Source: Streptomyces sp. NBC_01591
GTDB lineage: Bacteria; Actinomycetota; Actinomycetes; Streptomycetales; Streptomycetaceae
Assembly (NCBI RefSeq): GCF_035918155.1
Contig: NZ_CP109327.1
Coordinates: 2,914,001-2,978,000 of the forward strand
Direction: 5' to 3'
DNA length: 64,000 nucleotides
The notes under the pieces are model-generated. The model did not search any database. It worked only from the letters and a program-made list of their open reading frames with translations, and was not told the origin of the DNA. Below are positions 39,412-49,477 of the stretch, one piece after another; positions within the stretch are counted from its first letter, which is position 1; every line of letters begins with the position of its first letter. Both the position numbers and the translations under genes were made by a program.

Positions 39412-40794
39412 TCACGCGAGGGTGAGGGTGAGCACGCCGGAGTACGCGCCGGGGGCGGTGTACGCCGGTACGTTCAGCGCGAGCCGGGCGTCGACGGTGA
39501 ACTCGCCGCCGGTGACGGTCCCGTTGGGCGTGGACGCCAGCGTGGCGCCCGCGCTGCCGACCGACCCCTCGGAACCCGCCGCGCAGGTACTGGGGCTGCC
39601 GGGCTTCGTCGCGCAGACCGGGGTCCAGGCGAGTGCGGACGCGCCGATCGTCGCGCCGCCGGGGCCCTTGAAGTCGGTGACCTTTCCGGTCAGGGACCAG
39701 CCCGCGGGGCCGCCGCGGAAGTCCTCGACCGTCACCGTCTGCAGGGAGCCGCGGGAGGCGCCGCCCCGGCCGAAGTCGACCGCCGACATCTCGACGGTGT
39801 CCCCGGCCTGGACCATGGAGAGCGTGCCCGCCTTGATGGAGGTATTGAGCTTCTGGCTGCCGTCCGGGGTCTCGCCGCCGCCACCGGTGACGGTGTAGGC
39901 CTGCGGGCCCGCGCCCTTGGCCGGGTCCCAGCCGCCGCCCTCGTAGGCGACGATGCCGGTGGTCGCCGGATCGTCGACGGTGAGCCGGCCGCTGAAGCCG
40001 CCGGAGCCGTCCGCCTTGACGGTGGCCGTGTCGGCGGTCTGGGCGTCACCGGCCCGGCCGGCGAGGGTGATGTCCGCGCCCGGGGTGAACTTCGACCCGG
40101 TGACGGTGACCTCGTCGCCCGCCTTGCCGGACGCGGCCCCGAGCTGGATGGCACGCTCGTTGACCTGGCCGCCGCCGTCCGTCGCGATGATCGTCTCGGA
40201 GACGGGGGCGGGCGGATCCGTCACGGTGCAGGGCGTGTCCAGCTCCATGATGTAGCTGGTGTGGATGTTGTAGTCGCCGGGCGACAGCGTGATCGAGCCG
40301 GGCGCGGTGACCGTGAAGGTGCCGGTCATCGAGAACGACGGGAAGGCGCCCTTGCCGGGTACCGGGTCGTTCTTCTTCGGGCCCGCGACGGTGACGCTCG
40401 CGGTCTGCGCACCGCCGACGGTGACCTTGCCGGTCGGCGTCATGATGTCGGCGGGCAGTGCCAGATCTACCGGGTTGCCGGCGGCCGGCTCGACGACGGT
40501 GTACGTGACCGTGACCGTGTCGCCCACCTCCGGGGCGGCGTTGTCGACGGTGATCTCGGCCTTCGTCGTCCCGTCGATCGGCGGGATGCCCGCGATGGCC
40601 GGCGGGATGCAGTGGGTGGGGAAGTCCACCGGAACCGAGGCGGTCACCATGGCCTGCGCGGGGCTCGCGAGCCCCCCTCCCCCGGCCACGACGAGCGCGC
40701 CGACACCCAGCGCGGCGGCCCAGCGGCGACCGACTGCGGGCCGTCTTCGGGCGCCGGATCTTCGCATGCTGATTCTTCGGACGGTCGGACGCAT
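39412..40794 (-). CDS. WxL-like cell-surface protein with Ig-like repeats
   Basis: A 460-residue exported protein. A long basic N-terminus leads to the signal helix (GVGALVVAGGGGLASPAQA), then Ig-like beta regions (VTVTYTVVEPAAGNPVDL, VTVTGSKFTPGADITLAG). The C-terminal 100 residues open with GWSLTGKVTDF (W366-S367-L368), contain LAWTP, and end VPAYTAPGAYSGVLTLTLA. That is the shape of a WxL wall-binding domain, except that the second W-x-L is TLTL. There is no LPXTG or membrane anchor. The DUF916-like gene follows after 83 bases. Presumably the pair forms a surface complex. Confidence 0.75.
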   Translation of the reverse strand: MRPTVRRISMRRSGARRRPAVGRRWAAALGVGALVVAGGGGLASPAQAMVTASVPVDFPTHCIPPAIAGIPPIDGTTKAEITVDNAAPEVGDTVTVTYTVVEPAAGNPVDLALPADIMTPTGKVTVGGAQTASVTVAGPKKNDPVPGKGAFPSFSMTGTFTVTAPGSITLSPGDYNIHTSYIMELDTPCTVTDPPAPVSETIIATDGGGQVNERAIQLGAASGKAGDEVTVTGSKFTPGADITLAGRAGDAQTADTATVKADGSGGFSGRLTVDDPATTGIVAYEGGGWDPAKGAGPQAYTVTGGGGETPDGSQKLNTSIKAGTLSMVQAGDTVEMSAVDFGRGGASRGSLQTVTVEDFRGGPAGWSLTGKVTDFKGPGGATIGASALAWTPVCATKPGSPSTCAAGSEGSVGSAGATLASTPNGTVTGGEFTVDARLALNVPAYTAPGAYSGVLTLTLA

Positions 40795-40941
40795 GGAGCC
40801 CCCTCCTGCGATGCGGCGCAGCGGCTCTTCCGCGCCGACGGGGGCCCATTGACGGCTCCGGCCCCGAAGAAGTCAATGGAAGCGATACGCATCGGCTGAT
40901 GAACCATCAGATGCTGTCAAGATCCGTGATTCCCGCACACG

Positions 40942-40990
40942 GTGTGCGAACGCCCCGCGCCGGTCGGTCGGGCGCGGGGCGTTCGTACAC
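40942..40990 (-). terminator. Terminator hairpin after the Cdd-like gene
   Basis: A 20-bp stem with one G-U pair (40942-40961 with 40971-40990) and a 9-base loop. It is one of the strongest hairpins in the window and lies just after the Cdd-like stop. Confidence 0.85.
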
Positions 40991-41011
40991 GATGTGCGGA
41001 TTCGGCCGGCG

Positions 41012-41365
41012 TCAGCCCGCCGTCACGCTGACCCGCAGTGTGCCGTCGGGCCCGGCGAGCAGGACGGGGGTGTCCGGGCCGCCCAGGTCCCGTACCGCGG
41101 CACGGTCCTCGTCCGACGGGGTCTCGGCCTCGGAGACGACCGCGGCCGCCTCCAGGGAGGTGGCCCCGCTGGCCACGGCCATCGCCACGGCGGTCTGCAG
41201 CGCGCTGAGTTTCAGCGACTCCAGCCGTACGGTGCCGGCGACGTACGTACGCCCGGTCTCGTCCCGTACGGCCGCGCCCTCCGGCACACCGTTGCGGGCG
41301 CGGGCGCTGCGCGCCAGCGTGACGATCTTGCGGTCCTCGGGGCCGAGGTCGGTGCTCTCAGTCAT
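41012..41365 (-). CDS. Cytidine-deaminase-like protein lacking catalytic residues
   Basis: A 117-residue protein whose start (DRKIVTLARSARARNGVPEGAAVRDETGRTYVAGTVRLESL) follows the cytidine deaminase fold. The catalytic and zinc-binding motifs are absent: where H/CAE is expected the sequence reads SALQTAVAMAV, and there is no PCxxC. It sits where cdd often occurs in era/ybeY/phoH clusters. I infer a non-catalytic Cdd-fold protein, role unknown. The ATG at 41365 is the start. Confidence 0.75.
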   Translation of the reverse strand: MTESTDLGPEDRKIVTLARSARARNGVPEGAAVRDETGRTYVAGTVRLESLKLSALQTAVAMAVASGATSLEAAAVVSEAETPSDEDRAAVRDLGGPDTPVLLAGPDGTLRVSVTAG

Positions 41366-41406
41366 GTGCCGAGCATACGAACCGGGCGCACTCGCCCGCG
41401 CACCGC

Positions 41407-41760
41407 CTACGGCCGGTCGAGCCGCAACCGGTCCGCCTTCGGCAGCCCCGCCACCACCAGGTCGTAGGAGTCCTCGATCAGCTCGCGGAGCACCCGGCCC
41501 GGCACCCCGGACACCGTCACCGTGTTCCAGTGCCGTTTGTTCATGTGCCAGCCCGGCACCACCGCGTCGTACTTCTCCCGCAGCCGCACCGCCTCGTCCG
41601 GATCGCACTTCAGGTTCACCGTCAGCGGCCGCGCGTCCAGCGTGCTGAGCGCGAACATCTTGCCGAGCACCTTGAAGACGGAGGTCTCCGGCCCGAACGG
41701 GAATTCCTCGGCGCTCGCGTTGAACTCCAGGCAGAACGCCCTGAGCTGCTGCGGGGTCAT
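41407..41760 (-). CDS. MmcQ/YjbR-family protein
   Basis: A 117-residue MmcQ/YjbR-type protein (CyaY-like double-wing fold). Visible blocks are LRAFCLEFNASAEEFPFGPET, FALSTLDARPLTVNLKC, PGWHMNKRHWNTVTV and a C-terminal SYDLVVAGLPK. Some members are annotated DNA-binding, but the function is not established. Its ATG overlaps the stop of the CorC-type gene by four bases (ATGA), so it is translationally coupled to it. Confidence 0.88.
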   Translation of the reverse strand: MTPQQLRAFCLEFNASAEEFPFGPETSVFKVLGKMFALSTLDARPLTVNLKCDPDEAVRLREKYDAVVPGWHMNKRHWNTVTVSGVPGRVLRELIEDSYDLVVAGLPKADRLRLDRP

Positions 41761-43049
41761 CCCTCGCCCTCCCCCTGGGACGCCACGGGCTCCACCAGCA
41801 CCGTGACGATCTTGTTGCGGCGGCCCGCCGGGGACTCCGCGGTCAGCCTCAGCCGGCGGCCGTCCGGCAGGTCGACCACCGCCGACGCCCCGGCGATCGG
41901 GACCCGCCCCAGCGCCTTGGCCAGCAGTCCGCCGACGGTCTCCACGTCCTCGTCGTCGTACTCGTCGAGGCCGAACAGCTCCCCGAGGTCGCCGATGTCG
42001 AGGCGCGCGGTCACCCGGAAGCAGCCGTTCCCCAGCTCCTGGACGGGCGGCAGTTCGCGGTCGTACTCGTCGGTGATCTCGCCGACGATCTCTTCGAGGA
42101 TGTCCTCGATGGTGACGATGCCCGCCGTGCCGCCGTACTCGTCGATCACGACGGCGACGTGGCTGCGCTCCTGCTGCATCTCGCGCAGCAGGTCACCGGC
42201 GTTCTTGGTGTCGGGCACGAAGGCCGCCGGCCGCATCGCCGTGGAGACCAGATCGGCCTCGGACTCGCGGTTGATGTGGGTCTTGCGGACCAGGTCCTTG
42301 AGATACACGATGCCGACGATGTCGTCCTCGTTCTCCCCGGTGACCGGGATCCGCGAGAAACCGGAGCGCAGGGCCAGGGTCAGCGCCTGACGGATCGTCT
42401 TGTAGCGCTCGATGCAGACCAGGTCCGTCCGCGGCACCATGACCTCGCGCACGAGCGTGTCACCGAGCTCGAAGACGGAGTGCACCATGCGGCGCTCCTC
42501 GTCCTCGATCAGCGACTCCGCCTCGGCGAGGTCGACCATCGCACGCAGTTCGGCCTCGCTGGCGAACGGGCCCTTGCGGAACCCCTTGCCCGGGGTCAGC
42601 GCGTTGCCGATGAGGATCAGCAGCTGCGGGATCGGGCCCATGACCCTGGCCAGCGGCAGCAGGACGTACGCCGCGGCCGTGGCCGTGTTCAGCGGGTGCT
42701 GGCGGCCGATGGTGCGCGGCGACACCCCGATGGCGACGTAGGAGACGAGGACCATCACGCCCATGGCGACGGCCAGCGCCTCCCAGGTCTCCGGGAACTC
42801 CTTCAGACAGGCGTACGTGACGAGCACGGCGGCCGACATCTCACAGGCGACCCGCACCAGCAGGGCGACGTTGAGATAGCGGGTCGGATCCGCCGCGACC
42901 TGTTCCAGCTTCTGGCTGCCGCGCCGCCCGGAGCGGACCGCCTCGGCGGCCCGGAAGCTGGAGACACGGGCGATGCCCGCCTCCGCGCAGGCCGCCAGCC
43001 AGCCGACGACGACCAGCAGGACGGCCCCCAGGACGAGAGGAACGCTCAC
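41757..43049 (-). CDS. CNNM/CorC-type hemolysin-family membrane protein with CBS domains
   Basis: A 430-residue protein with an N-terminal DUF21 membrane domain of three to four helices, a CBS pair ([16 protein letters not shown] to [31 protein letters not shown]), and a C-terminal CorC_HlyC domain ([18 protein letters not shown]). Such proteins are linked to magnesium/cobalt efflux and ion homeostasis; hemolysis is a historical name. The GTG start overlaps the ybeY stop (GTGA). It is between ybeY and the MmcQ-type gene in one tight operon. Confidence 0.9.
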   Translation of the reverse strand: MSVPLVLGAVLLVVVGWLAACAEAGIARVSSFRAAEAVRSGRRGSQKLEQVAADPTRYLNVALLVRVACEMSAAVLVTYACLKEFPETWEALAVAMGVMVLVSYVAIGVSPRTIGRQHPLNTATAAAYVLLPLARVMGPIPQLLILIGNALTPGKGFRKGPFASEAELRAMVDLAEAESLIEDEERRMVHSVFELGDTLVREVMVPRTDLVCIERYKTIRQALTLALRSGFSRIPVTGENEDDIVGIVYLKDLVRKTHINRESEADLVSTAMRPAAFVPDTKNAGDLLREMQQERSHVAVVIDEYGGTAGIVTIEDILEEIVGEITDEYDRELPPVQELGNGCFRVTARLDIGDLGELFGLDEYDDEDVETVGGLLAKALGRVPIAGASAVVDLPDGRRLRLTAESPAGRRNKIVTVLVEPVASQGEGEG

Positions 43050-43543
43050 GACACGGTGGGGGCGGGCGACGGGCCGGTCAGGCCGTGCTCGGCGCGCCAG
43101 CCGTCGACGATCGCGGCCTGGAGGCCGAACATCTCGGCCTTCTCGTCCGGCTCCTCGTGGTCGTACCCGAGGAGGTGCAGCACGCCGTGGACCGTGAGGA
43201 GCTGGAGCTCCTCGTCCATGGAGTGCTGGGTCTCCGCGTCCTCGCCCTGCTTCTTGGCGACCTCGGGGCAGAGCACGATGTCACCGAGGAGCCCCTGCGG
43301 GGGCTCCTCGTCGTCCTTGGCCGGCGGACGCAGCTCGTCCATCGGGAAGGACATGACATCGGTCGGGCCCGGGAGGTCCATCCACTGGATGTGGAGCTGT
43401 TCCATGGCGTCGGTGTCCACCACGATCACCGAGAGCTCGGAGAGCGGGTGGATCCGCATCCGCGCGAGTGCGTAGCGGGCGATGTCGAGGATCGCCTGCT
43501 CGTCGACCTCGGTTCCGGACTCGTTGTTGACGTCGATCGACAT
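43046..43543 (-). CDS. ybeY: Endoribonuclease YbeY
   Basis: A 165-residue UPF0054 metalloprotein involved in 16S rRNA 3' end maturation and ribosome quality control. The metal site is [11 protein letters not shown], with H119, H123 and H129. [11 protein letters not shown] and [11 protein letters not shown] are further family blocks. The acidic Pro-rich insert ([10 protein letters not shown]) is typical of actinobacteria. It follows phoH after 9 bases and overlaps the CorC-type gene. Confidence 0.95.
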   Translation of the reverse strand: MSIDVNNESGTEVDEQAILDIARYALARMRIHPLSELSVIVVDTDAMEQLHIQWMDLPGPTDVMSFPMDELRPPAKDDEEPPQGLLGDIVLCPEVAKKQGEDAETQHSMDEELQLLTVHGVLHLLGYDHEEPDEKAEMFGLQAAIVDGWRAEHGLTGPSPAPTVS

Positions 43544-43552
43544 GGTGCGCTG

Positions 43553-44584
<1,032 letters not shown>

Positions 44585-44726
44585 GGGCCGGCTCTGTGGC
44601 CTGCACATACCTCCCGTTGCAAGGTTCTCGCCGATCGACAACCTCTCGGATTACCAAGCCTACGACTCCGCACCGACAACACCGAGAGCTTTTTCGCACA
44701 CGCTCACGAACAGGTGTGTGCGGCCG

Positions 44727-45851
44727 TCAGGCGGGACGGCGGAAGCCGATCGTCGGGACCGCCCGGCGCAGCGGCCAGGGCCGGGCGGCGGCGGGCAGCA
44801 GCTCCTCCAGGAAGGCGTACCGCTGGAGCGCGGCCGGGTCCTGGTCGGCGAAGGTGCGGATCTGCTGCCACCAGGCGGCGATCTCCGCCCAGCCCGGTGC
44901 CGACAGCGATCCGCCGAACTCCTGGACCGAGAGCGCCGCGGTCAGTCCGGCGAAGGCCAGCCGGTCGGCCAGCGGCCAGTTCGCCAGGGTGCCGGTGACG
45001 AAACCGGCGACGAAGACGTCGCCCGCGCCGGTGGGGTCGAGCGCCTCGACCTCGATCGCGGGCACCTCGGCGCTCGCCCCGGTCGCCGAGTCCACCGCGT
45101 ACGCGCCCTCCGCACCCAGGGTGACCACGGCCAGCGGTACGCGCTCGGCCAGGGCGTGAGCGGCGGCGCGCGGGCAGTCGGTGCGGGTGTAGCGCATCGC
45201 CTCCTCGGCGTTGGGGAGGAAGGCCTGGCAGTGCTCCAGGTCGGCGAGGGCGTCCAGGTCCCAGCAGCCGGTCTCGTCCCAGCCGACGTCGGCGAAGATC
45301 CGGGCGCCGTTGCGGGCCGCGGTGGCGACCCAGGGCTCGCTGCGGCCGGGGGCGAGCGAGGCGACGGCGGCGCGGGCGCGGGGCGGGCAGCGCGGGAACG
45401 GGGGTTCCCCGGCGGAGATCGCGGTGCCGTGGGTGCCCTCGGGGCCGGGGGCCTCGTGGCCGTGCGAGACCATCGTCCGCTCGCCCTCGTACGCCATCGA
45501 GACGGTCACCGGCGAGTGCCAGCCGGGGACAGTGTGCGACATGGACAGGTCGATGCCCTCGCCCTGTTCCAGGGCGTCCCAGCAGTACTCCCCGTAGTGG
45601 TCGTCGCCGAACGCGGCGGCCAGCGAGGTGTGCAGCCCCAGCCTGGCCAGGGCGGTCGCCATGTTGGCGACTCCGCCGGGACTGGAGCCCATGCCGCGTG
45701 CCCAGGACTCGGTGCCGCGCACCGGGGCGCTGTCGAGGCCGGTGAAGATGATGTCGAGGAAGACCGTGCCGGTGAGAAAGACGTCGCAGTCCGGGTCCTG
45801 CGGGGCGCGCAGCCCGTCCAGTGGGTCGATACCTGGAATGTCCGTACTCAC
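44727..45851 (-). CDS. PfkB-family carbohydrate kinase
   Basis: A 374-residue ribokinase-like kinase. Visible are the N-terminal VFLTGTVFLDIIFTGLDS, the substrate-binding GGVANMATALARLG, and the PfkB signature DPTGAGDVFVAGF with catalytic Asp. The sugar substrate cannot be told from sequence. The frame opens at 46016, but the GTG at 45851 has GGGGAG 6 bases upstream and gives a natural start. It ends 140 bases upstream of phoH and is not obviously in the same operon. Confidence 0.9.
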   Translation of the reverse strand: MSTDIPGIDPLDGLRAPQDPDCDVFLTGTVFLDIIFTGLDSAPVRGTESWARGMGSSPGGVANMATALARLGLHTSLAAAFGDDHYGEYCWDALEQGEGIDLSMSHTVPGWHSPVTVSMAYEGERTMVSHGHEAPGPEGTHGTAISAGEPPFPRCPPRARAAVASLAPGRSEPWVATAARNGARIFADVGWDETGCWDLDALADLEHCQAFLPNAEEAMRYTRTDCPRAAAHALAERVPLAVVTLGAEGAYAVDSATGASAEVPAIEVEALDPTGAGDVFVAGFVTGTLANWPLADRLAFAGLTAALSVQEFGGSLSAPGWAEIAAWWQQIRTFADQDPAALQRYAFLEELLPAAARPWPLRRAVPTIGFRRPA

Positions 45852-46189
45852 CTTGCACTCCCCGGTCGTGGCAGATCTGGCCAGTGTGCCCGATTCAGCG
45901 CCGTAACCCGAGGGTCCGCGCCGCCGGTTCCACAGGACCCGTTCCGGTCCCTGGCACGTGGGCGCTGACCTGCATAAACATGCGCTGCTACCCGCACTCC
46001 CGGTGCATAAACGCATAAGTGACCCAGATCACATGGGGGCGCCTTTCGGCCAACTGGCCGTGGTTGATACAAATTGGCCCGCGAGCCCCTTCGGCGACGG
46101 TTGCCGACGACTGGCCCGACTTCCCCGTATTTCCCGCATTGCCCTCCCCTGCCTTCTCTGCCGTCTCCGGCATGTCTTCAGGAACGCCC
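45852..46189. promoter_or_regulatory. Divergent control region with a CRP-like site and GCATAA repeats
   Basis: About 340 bases between the PfkB kinase and the MFS transporter. The AGTGACCCAGATCACA block at 46018-46033 has the GTGA-N6-TCAC arms of a CRP/Vfr-type site. TGCATAAAC occurs at 45971 and 46004, and GCATAA again at 46014, so three half-site copies lie within 50 bases. I cannot say which regulator binds. The frame through this region to 46019 is open but not coding-like. Confidence 0.55.
46018..46033 (+). promoter_or_regulatory. CRP-like palindrome
   Basis: AGTGACCCAGATCACA has 4-base arms GTGA and TCAC at the 6-base spacing of CRP family sites, and the right half is a full TCACA. 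It lies about 160 bases upstream of the MFS start codon and about 165 bases from the PfkB kinase start. Confidence 0.5.
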
Positions 46190-47545
46190 ATGTCCTCGCG
46201 CCCTCGCGCCGCGTGGCCCCTGGTCGCCGTGTTCACCGCCGGCTACCTCGCCGCCTATCTGCTCCCCACCATCGTCGGGCGGCTCTCCGTCTATCTCGGT
46301 CTCAGTACGGCGCAGGCCGGTCTGGTCGGCAGTGCCCTGCTGCTGAGCTCGGCGACCGCCGGGTTCACGCTGGCGGGCCGGGTCGAGACGTACGGGCCGC
46401 GGCGGCCGGCCCGGATCGGGCTGGTACTGGCCATGGTGGGGTACGGCTGCGCCGCCCTGGCCGGGTCGGTACCGCTGGTGGTCATGGGCGCGATGATCGG
46501 CGGCTTCGGCTCCGGCACGGCGACCGCGGTGGCCGCCGCGGGCATCGCCGCCGAGCGCGATCCGCACCGGACCTCGTCGCTCGGGCTGCTCAGCGTCTCA
46601 GCGACGGCGGGCGCCCTCTATCTGACGGTCCCGCACCTCGGCGGCGGCCACCGGCTGCCGTTCGCCTCCATCGCCCTGGTCGCCCTGCTCGTCTGGCCCG
46701 CCACCGCACGGCTCGGCGGCGTCACGCCCACCGGCTCCACCGCCCCGGTCGCCGGCCGGCTGCCGCACCGCCGTTCCGGTCTGGTGCTCGCGGGCGGCAT
46801 GCTCGTCTGGTCCATGGCGCAGAACGCGCTGTGGGGTGTCAGCAGCCGGATCGGGGTGGACCGGGTAGGGCTCTCCGAGGTCACCATCGGCGCGGTGTTC
46901 GCCGCCGCGCTCGGCGCGGGTCTGCTCGGGGTGATGGGCGCCGGGCTGCTGGGCGCCAGGCTCGGCCGGGCGGTGCCGATCGGTCTGGGTACCGTGATCA
47001 TCGCGGCAAGCATCGTGCTCAGCTCGTCGGCCGGGAACCTCGCCCAGTTCGCGACCGGCGAGATCCTCTGGAACACGATCTACCCCGTGGTCCTGTCGTA
47101 CCTGATCGGCCTGGCCGCCTCCCTGGACGTACGCGGCCGCTGGGCGGTCCTCGCGGGCTCCGCGTCGTCCGTCGGGGTGGCCTGCGGGCCGGTCCTGGGC
47201 AGTGTGCTGTCCGAGCAGGCCGGCTACCCGGTCATGGGCCTGATCCTGGGCGCCGTCACGCTCCTGGTCGCGGCCCCGGTCACGGCCGTCGCCCTGCACA
47301 CCGGTGGCCGCCCGCTGGTGCCGGGATCGGTGCGCCGCCGGGGCGGCGCACCGGCCGCGCTGCTCGCCGTCACCACCGGAGCAGTGCCCGGCGCCGTGCC
47401 CAGGCTGGGCGCGCCCGAGCAGGCCGTCACGGAGATCAGCCTGCCCGTGCGCCGCAGGCGCCCCGTCCGGAACGCGTTCCGGACGGCCGGCCCTGCGGGT
47501 GGGGTCGGTCAGTCGAACGCGTACGCCTCGACCTCGGACAGATAG
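46190..47545 (+). CDS. MFS transporter
   Basis: A 451-residue major facilitator with about twelve helices, starting near AAWPLVAVFTAGYLAAYLLP. A motif-A-like loop (ETYGPRRPARIGLVL) and a glycine-rich helix (GAMIGGFGSGTATAVAAAG) are visible. A long basic C-terminal tail follows the last helix. The subfamily and substrate are not recognisable. I use the ATG at 46190, which has AGGA 6 bases upstream; an ATG at 46172 is an alternative. Its 3' end overlaps the convergent adenosine-deaminase gene by 37 bases. Confidence 0.85.
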   Translation: MSSRPRAAWPLVAVFTAGYLAAYLLPTIVGRLSVYLGLSTAQAGLVGSALLLSSATAGFTLAGRVETYGPRRPARIGLVLAMVGYGCAALAGSVPLVVMGAMIGGFGSGTATAVAAAGIAAERDPHRTSSLGLLSVSATAGALYLTVPHLGGGHRLPFASIALVALLVWPATARLGGVTPTGSTAPVAGRLPHRRSGLVLAGGMLVWSMAQNALWGVSSRIGVDRVGLSEVTIGAVFAAALGAGLLGVMGAGLLGARLGRAVPIGLGTVIIAASIVLSSSAGNLAQFATGEILWNTIYPVVLSYLIGLAASLDVRGRWAVLAGSASSVGVACGPVLGSVLSEQAGYPVMGLILGAVTLLVAAPVTAVALHTGGRPLVPGSVRRRGGAPAALLAVTTGAVPGAVPRLGAPEQAVTEISLPVRRRRPVRNAFRTAGPAGGVGQSNAYASTSDR

Positions 47546-48501
47546 CGCGCCCTGCGCTCCTCGTCGTGGTCGAGGAAGGCCGCCTCGAAGGAGTTGCGGG
47601 CCAGCGTGCGCAGCTGCTCCCGGTCCAGGCCGAGCGCCTCGTGGACGGCGTGGAAGGTGTCCCCGACGTATCCGCCGAAGTAGGCGGGGTCGTCGGAGTT
47701 CACCGTGCAGAGCAGTCCGGCGGCCATCATGGCCCGCAGCGGGTGCTGCTCCAGGGTGTCGACGGCGCGCAGCCGTACGTTGGACAGCGGGCAGAGGGTG
47801 AGCGGCACCCGGTCCGCGACCAGCCGCTTCACCAGGTCCGGGTCCTCCATGCAGCGCAGCCCGTGGTCGATGCGCTCGACCCCGAGGACGTCCAGGGCCT
47901 CCCGGATGTACTCGGGCGGGCCCTCCTCGCCGGCGTGGGCGACCTTGCGCAGCCCGAGCGCCCCGGCCGCCTCGTACACCTCACGGAACTTGACGGGCGG
48001 GTGGCCGACCTCCGCCGAGTCGAGGCCGACCGCGCTGATCCGGTGCAGATACGGCTTGACGGCCTCCAGGGTCTCCAGGGCCGACTCGGCGGACTGGTCG
48101 CGCAGGAAGCACATGATCAGCTGGGTGGAGATGCCGTGCTTCTCCTCGCTGCGGTCCAGCGCCCGGCCGAGCCCCTCGACGACGGTGCCGATCGGGACGC
48201 CGCGGGCGGTGTGCGCCTGCGGGTCGAAGAAGATCTCCGCGTGCCGGACGCCCTGAGCGGCGGCGCGGGCGAGATACGCGTCGGCGAGCTCCTCGAAGTC
48301 CTCCTCGGTCCGGAGGACCGCCATCAGCGCGTAGTACAGGTCGAGGAAGCTCTGCAGGTCGTCGAAGAGGTAGGCGGTGCGGAGCTCCTCGGTGTCCGCG
48401 TAAGGCAGCTGTACGCCGTTGCGTCCGGCGAGCGCGAAGGCCAGCTCGGGTTCGAGGGTGCCTTCGATGTGGAGGTGGAGTTCGGCCTTGGGGAGGTGCA
48501 C
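47509..48501 (-). CDS. Adenosine-deaminase family protein
   Basis: A 330-residue metal-dependent purine deaminase of the amidohydrolase superfamily. The zinc ligands H9 and H11 are in ELHLHIEGTLEP, with later HAGEEG, GIDHGLR-like (VERIDHGLRC) and VNSDDPAYFGGYV blocks carrying the remaining ligands and catalytic Asp. Whether it acts on adenosine or adenine is not certain; the IEGTLEPEL pattern and EEHGIS/QSAESALE-type middle are also found in adenine-deaminase relatives. The start is GTG. It is followed on the same strand by no close gene. Confidence 0.85.
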   Translation of the reverse strand: MHLPKAELHLHIEGTLEPELAFALAGRNGVQLPYADTEELRTAYLFDDLQSFLDLYYALMAVLRTEEDFEELADAYLARAAAQGVRHAEIFFDPQAHTARGVPIGTVVEGLGRALDRSEEKHGISTQLIMCFLRDQSAESALETLEAVKPYLHRISAVGLDSAEVGHPPVKFREVYEAAGALGLRKVAHAGEEGPPEYIREALDVLGVERIDHGLRCMEDPDLVKRLVADRVPLTLCPLSNVRLRAVDTLEQHPLRAMMAAGLLCTVNSDDPAYFGGYVGDTFHAVHEALGLDREQLRTLARNSFEAAFLDHDEERRARYLSEVEAYAFD

Positions 48502-48550
48502 GGGTTTTTCACGCTCACAGACGGTGGTGCTGATGTGTTGCTGATGGTGT

Positions 48551-49459
48551 TCAGGGGTGCCGGGTGGGCACGGGAACCCGGCCGAGGTCCTGGGCGACGG
48601 TCAGTTCGCCCTCGAACCCGGCCGCGCGGGCCTGGGACTCGAAGGCGGCCGGGTCGTCGTACCGCTGCGAGAAGTGCGTCAGCACGAGGTGCCGCACGCC
48701 CGCGTCCCGGGCCACCCGGCCCGCCTGTCCGGCGGTCAGATGGCCGTGGTCGGTGGCGAGCCGTTCGTCCTCGTCGAGGAAGGTCGACTCGATGACCAGC
48801 AGGTCGCAGCCCTCGGCGAGCACCCGCACGCCGTCGCAGAGCCTCGTGTCCATGATGAACGCGAACCGCTGGCCGCGCCTGCGCTCGGAGACGTCGTCCA
48901 GCGTGACGCCGCCGAGGGCGCCCTCGCGCTGGATCCGGCCGACGTCGGGCCCCTTGATGCCGTGCTCGGCGAGCTTCTCCGGCAGCATGCGGCGCCCGTC
49001 GGGTTCGACGAGCCGGTAGCCGTACGACTCGACGGGGTGCGAGAGCTGGTGGGTGCTGAGCGTGTACGCCTCGGTGGTGGCGAGCACCCCGTCGGCGGCG
49101 ACCGGGGACTCGGTCAGCTCGACGGACTCGCGGTAGGCGGTGGCGTACCGCAGCCGCTCGAAGAAGTGCTGCCCGCTCGCCGGGTAGTGCGCGGTGACCG
49201 GGTGCGGGACCTGGTCGAGGTTGATCCGCTGGATCACCCCGGCCAGGCCGAGCGAGTGGTCTCCGTGGAAGTGCGTGACGCAGATCCGGTCGATGTCGTG
49301 CGCGGCGACGCCCGCCCGCAGCATCTGGCGCTGGGTGCCCTCACCGGGGTCGAAGAGGATGCCCTCGCCGTCCCAGCGCAGCAGATAGCCGTTGTGGTTG
49401 CGGTGCCTGGTCGGGACCTGGCTGGCGGTGCCGAGGACCACGAGTTCGCGTACGGACAC
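48551..49459 (-). CDS. rnz: Ribonuclease Z
   Basis: A 302-residue tRNA 3'-processing endonuclease of the metallo-beta-lactamase fold. The zinc motif is [13 protein letters not shown] (H63, H65, D67, H68), with [11 protein letters not shown] upstream, a PxKxxLxxHGIKGP exosite-like block ([16 protein letters not shown]), and [10 protein letters not shown] with a further His ligand. It matures tRNA precursors that lack an encoded CCA. It lies between the HIT gene and the deaminase gene on the same strand. Confidence 0.94.
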   Translation of the reverse strand: MSVRELVVLGTASQVPTRHRNHNGYLLRWDGEGILFDPGEGTQRQMLRAGVAAHDIDRICVTHFHGDHSLGLAGVIQRINLDQVPHPVTAHYPASGQHFFERLRYATAYRESVELTESPVAADGVLATTEAYTLSTHQLSHPVESYGYRLVEPDGRRMLPEKLAEHGIKGPDVGRIQREGALGGVTLDDVSERRRGQRFAFIMDTRLCDGVRVLAEGCDLLVIESTFLDEDERLATDHGHLTAGQAGRVARDAGVRHLVLTHFSQRYDDPAAFESQARAAGFEGELTVAQDLGRVPVPTRHP

Positions 49460-49477
49460 GGTGTGCGATCGATCCTT

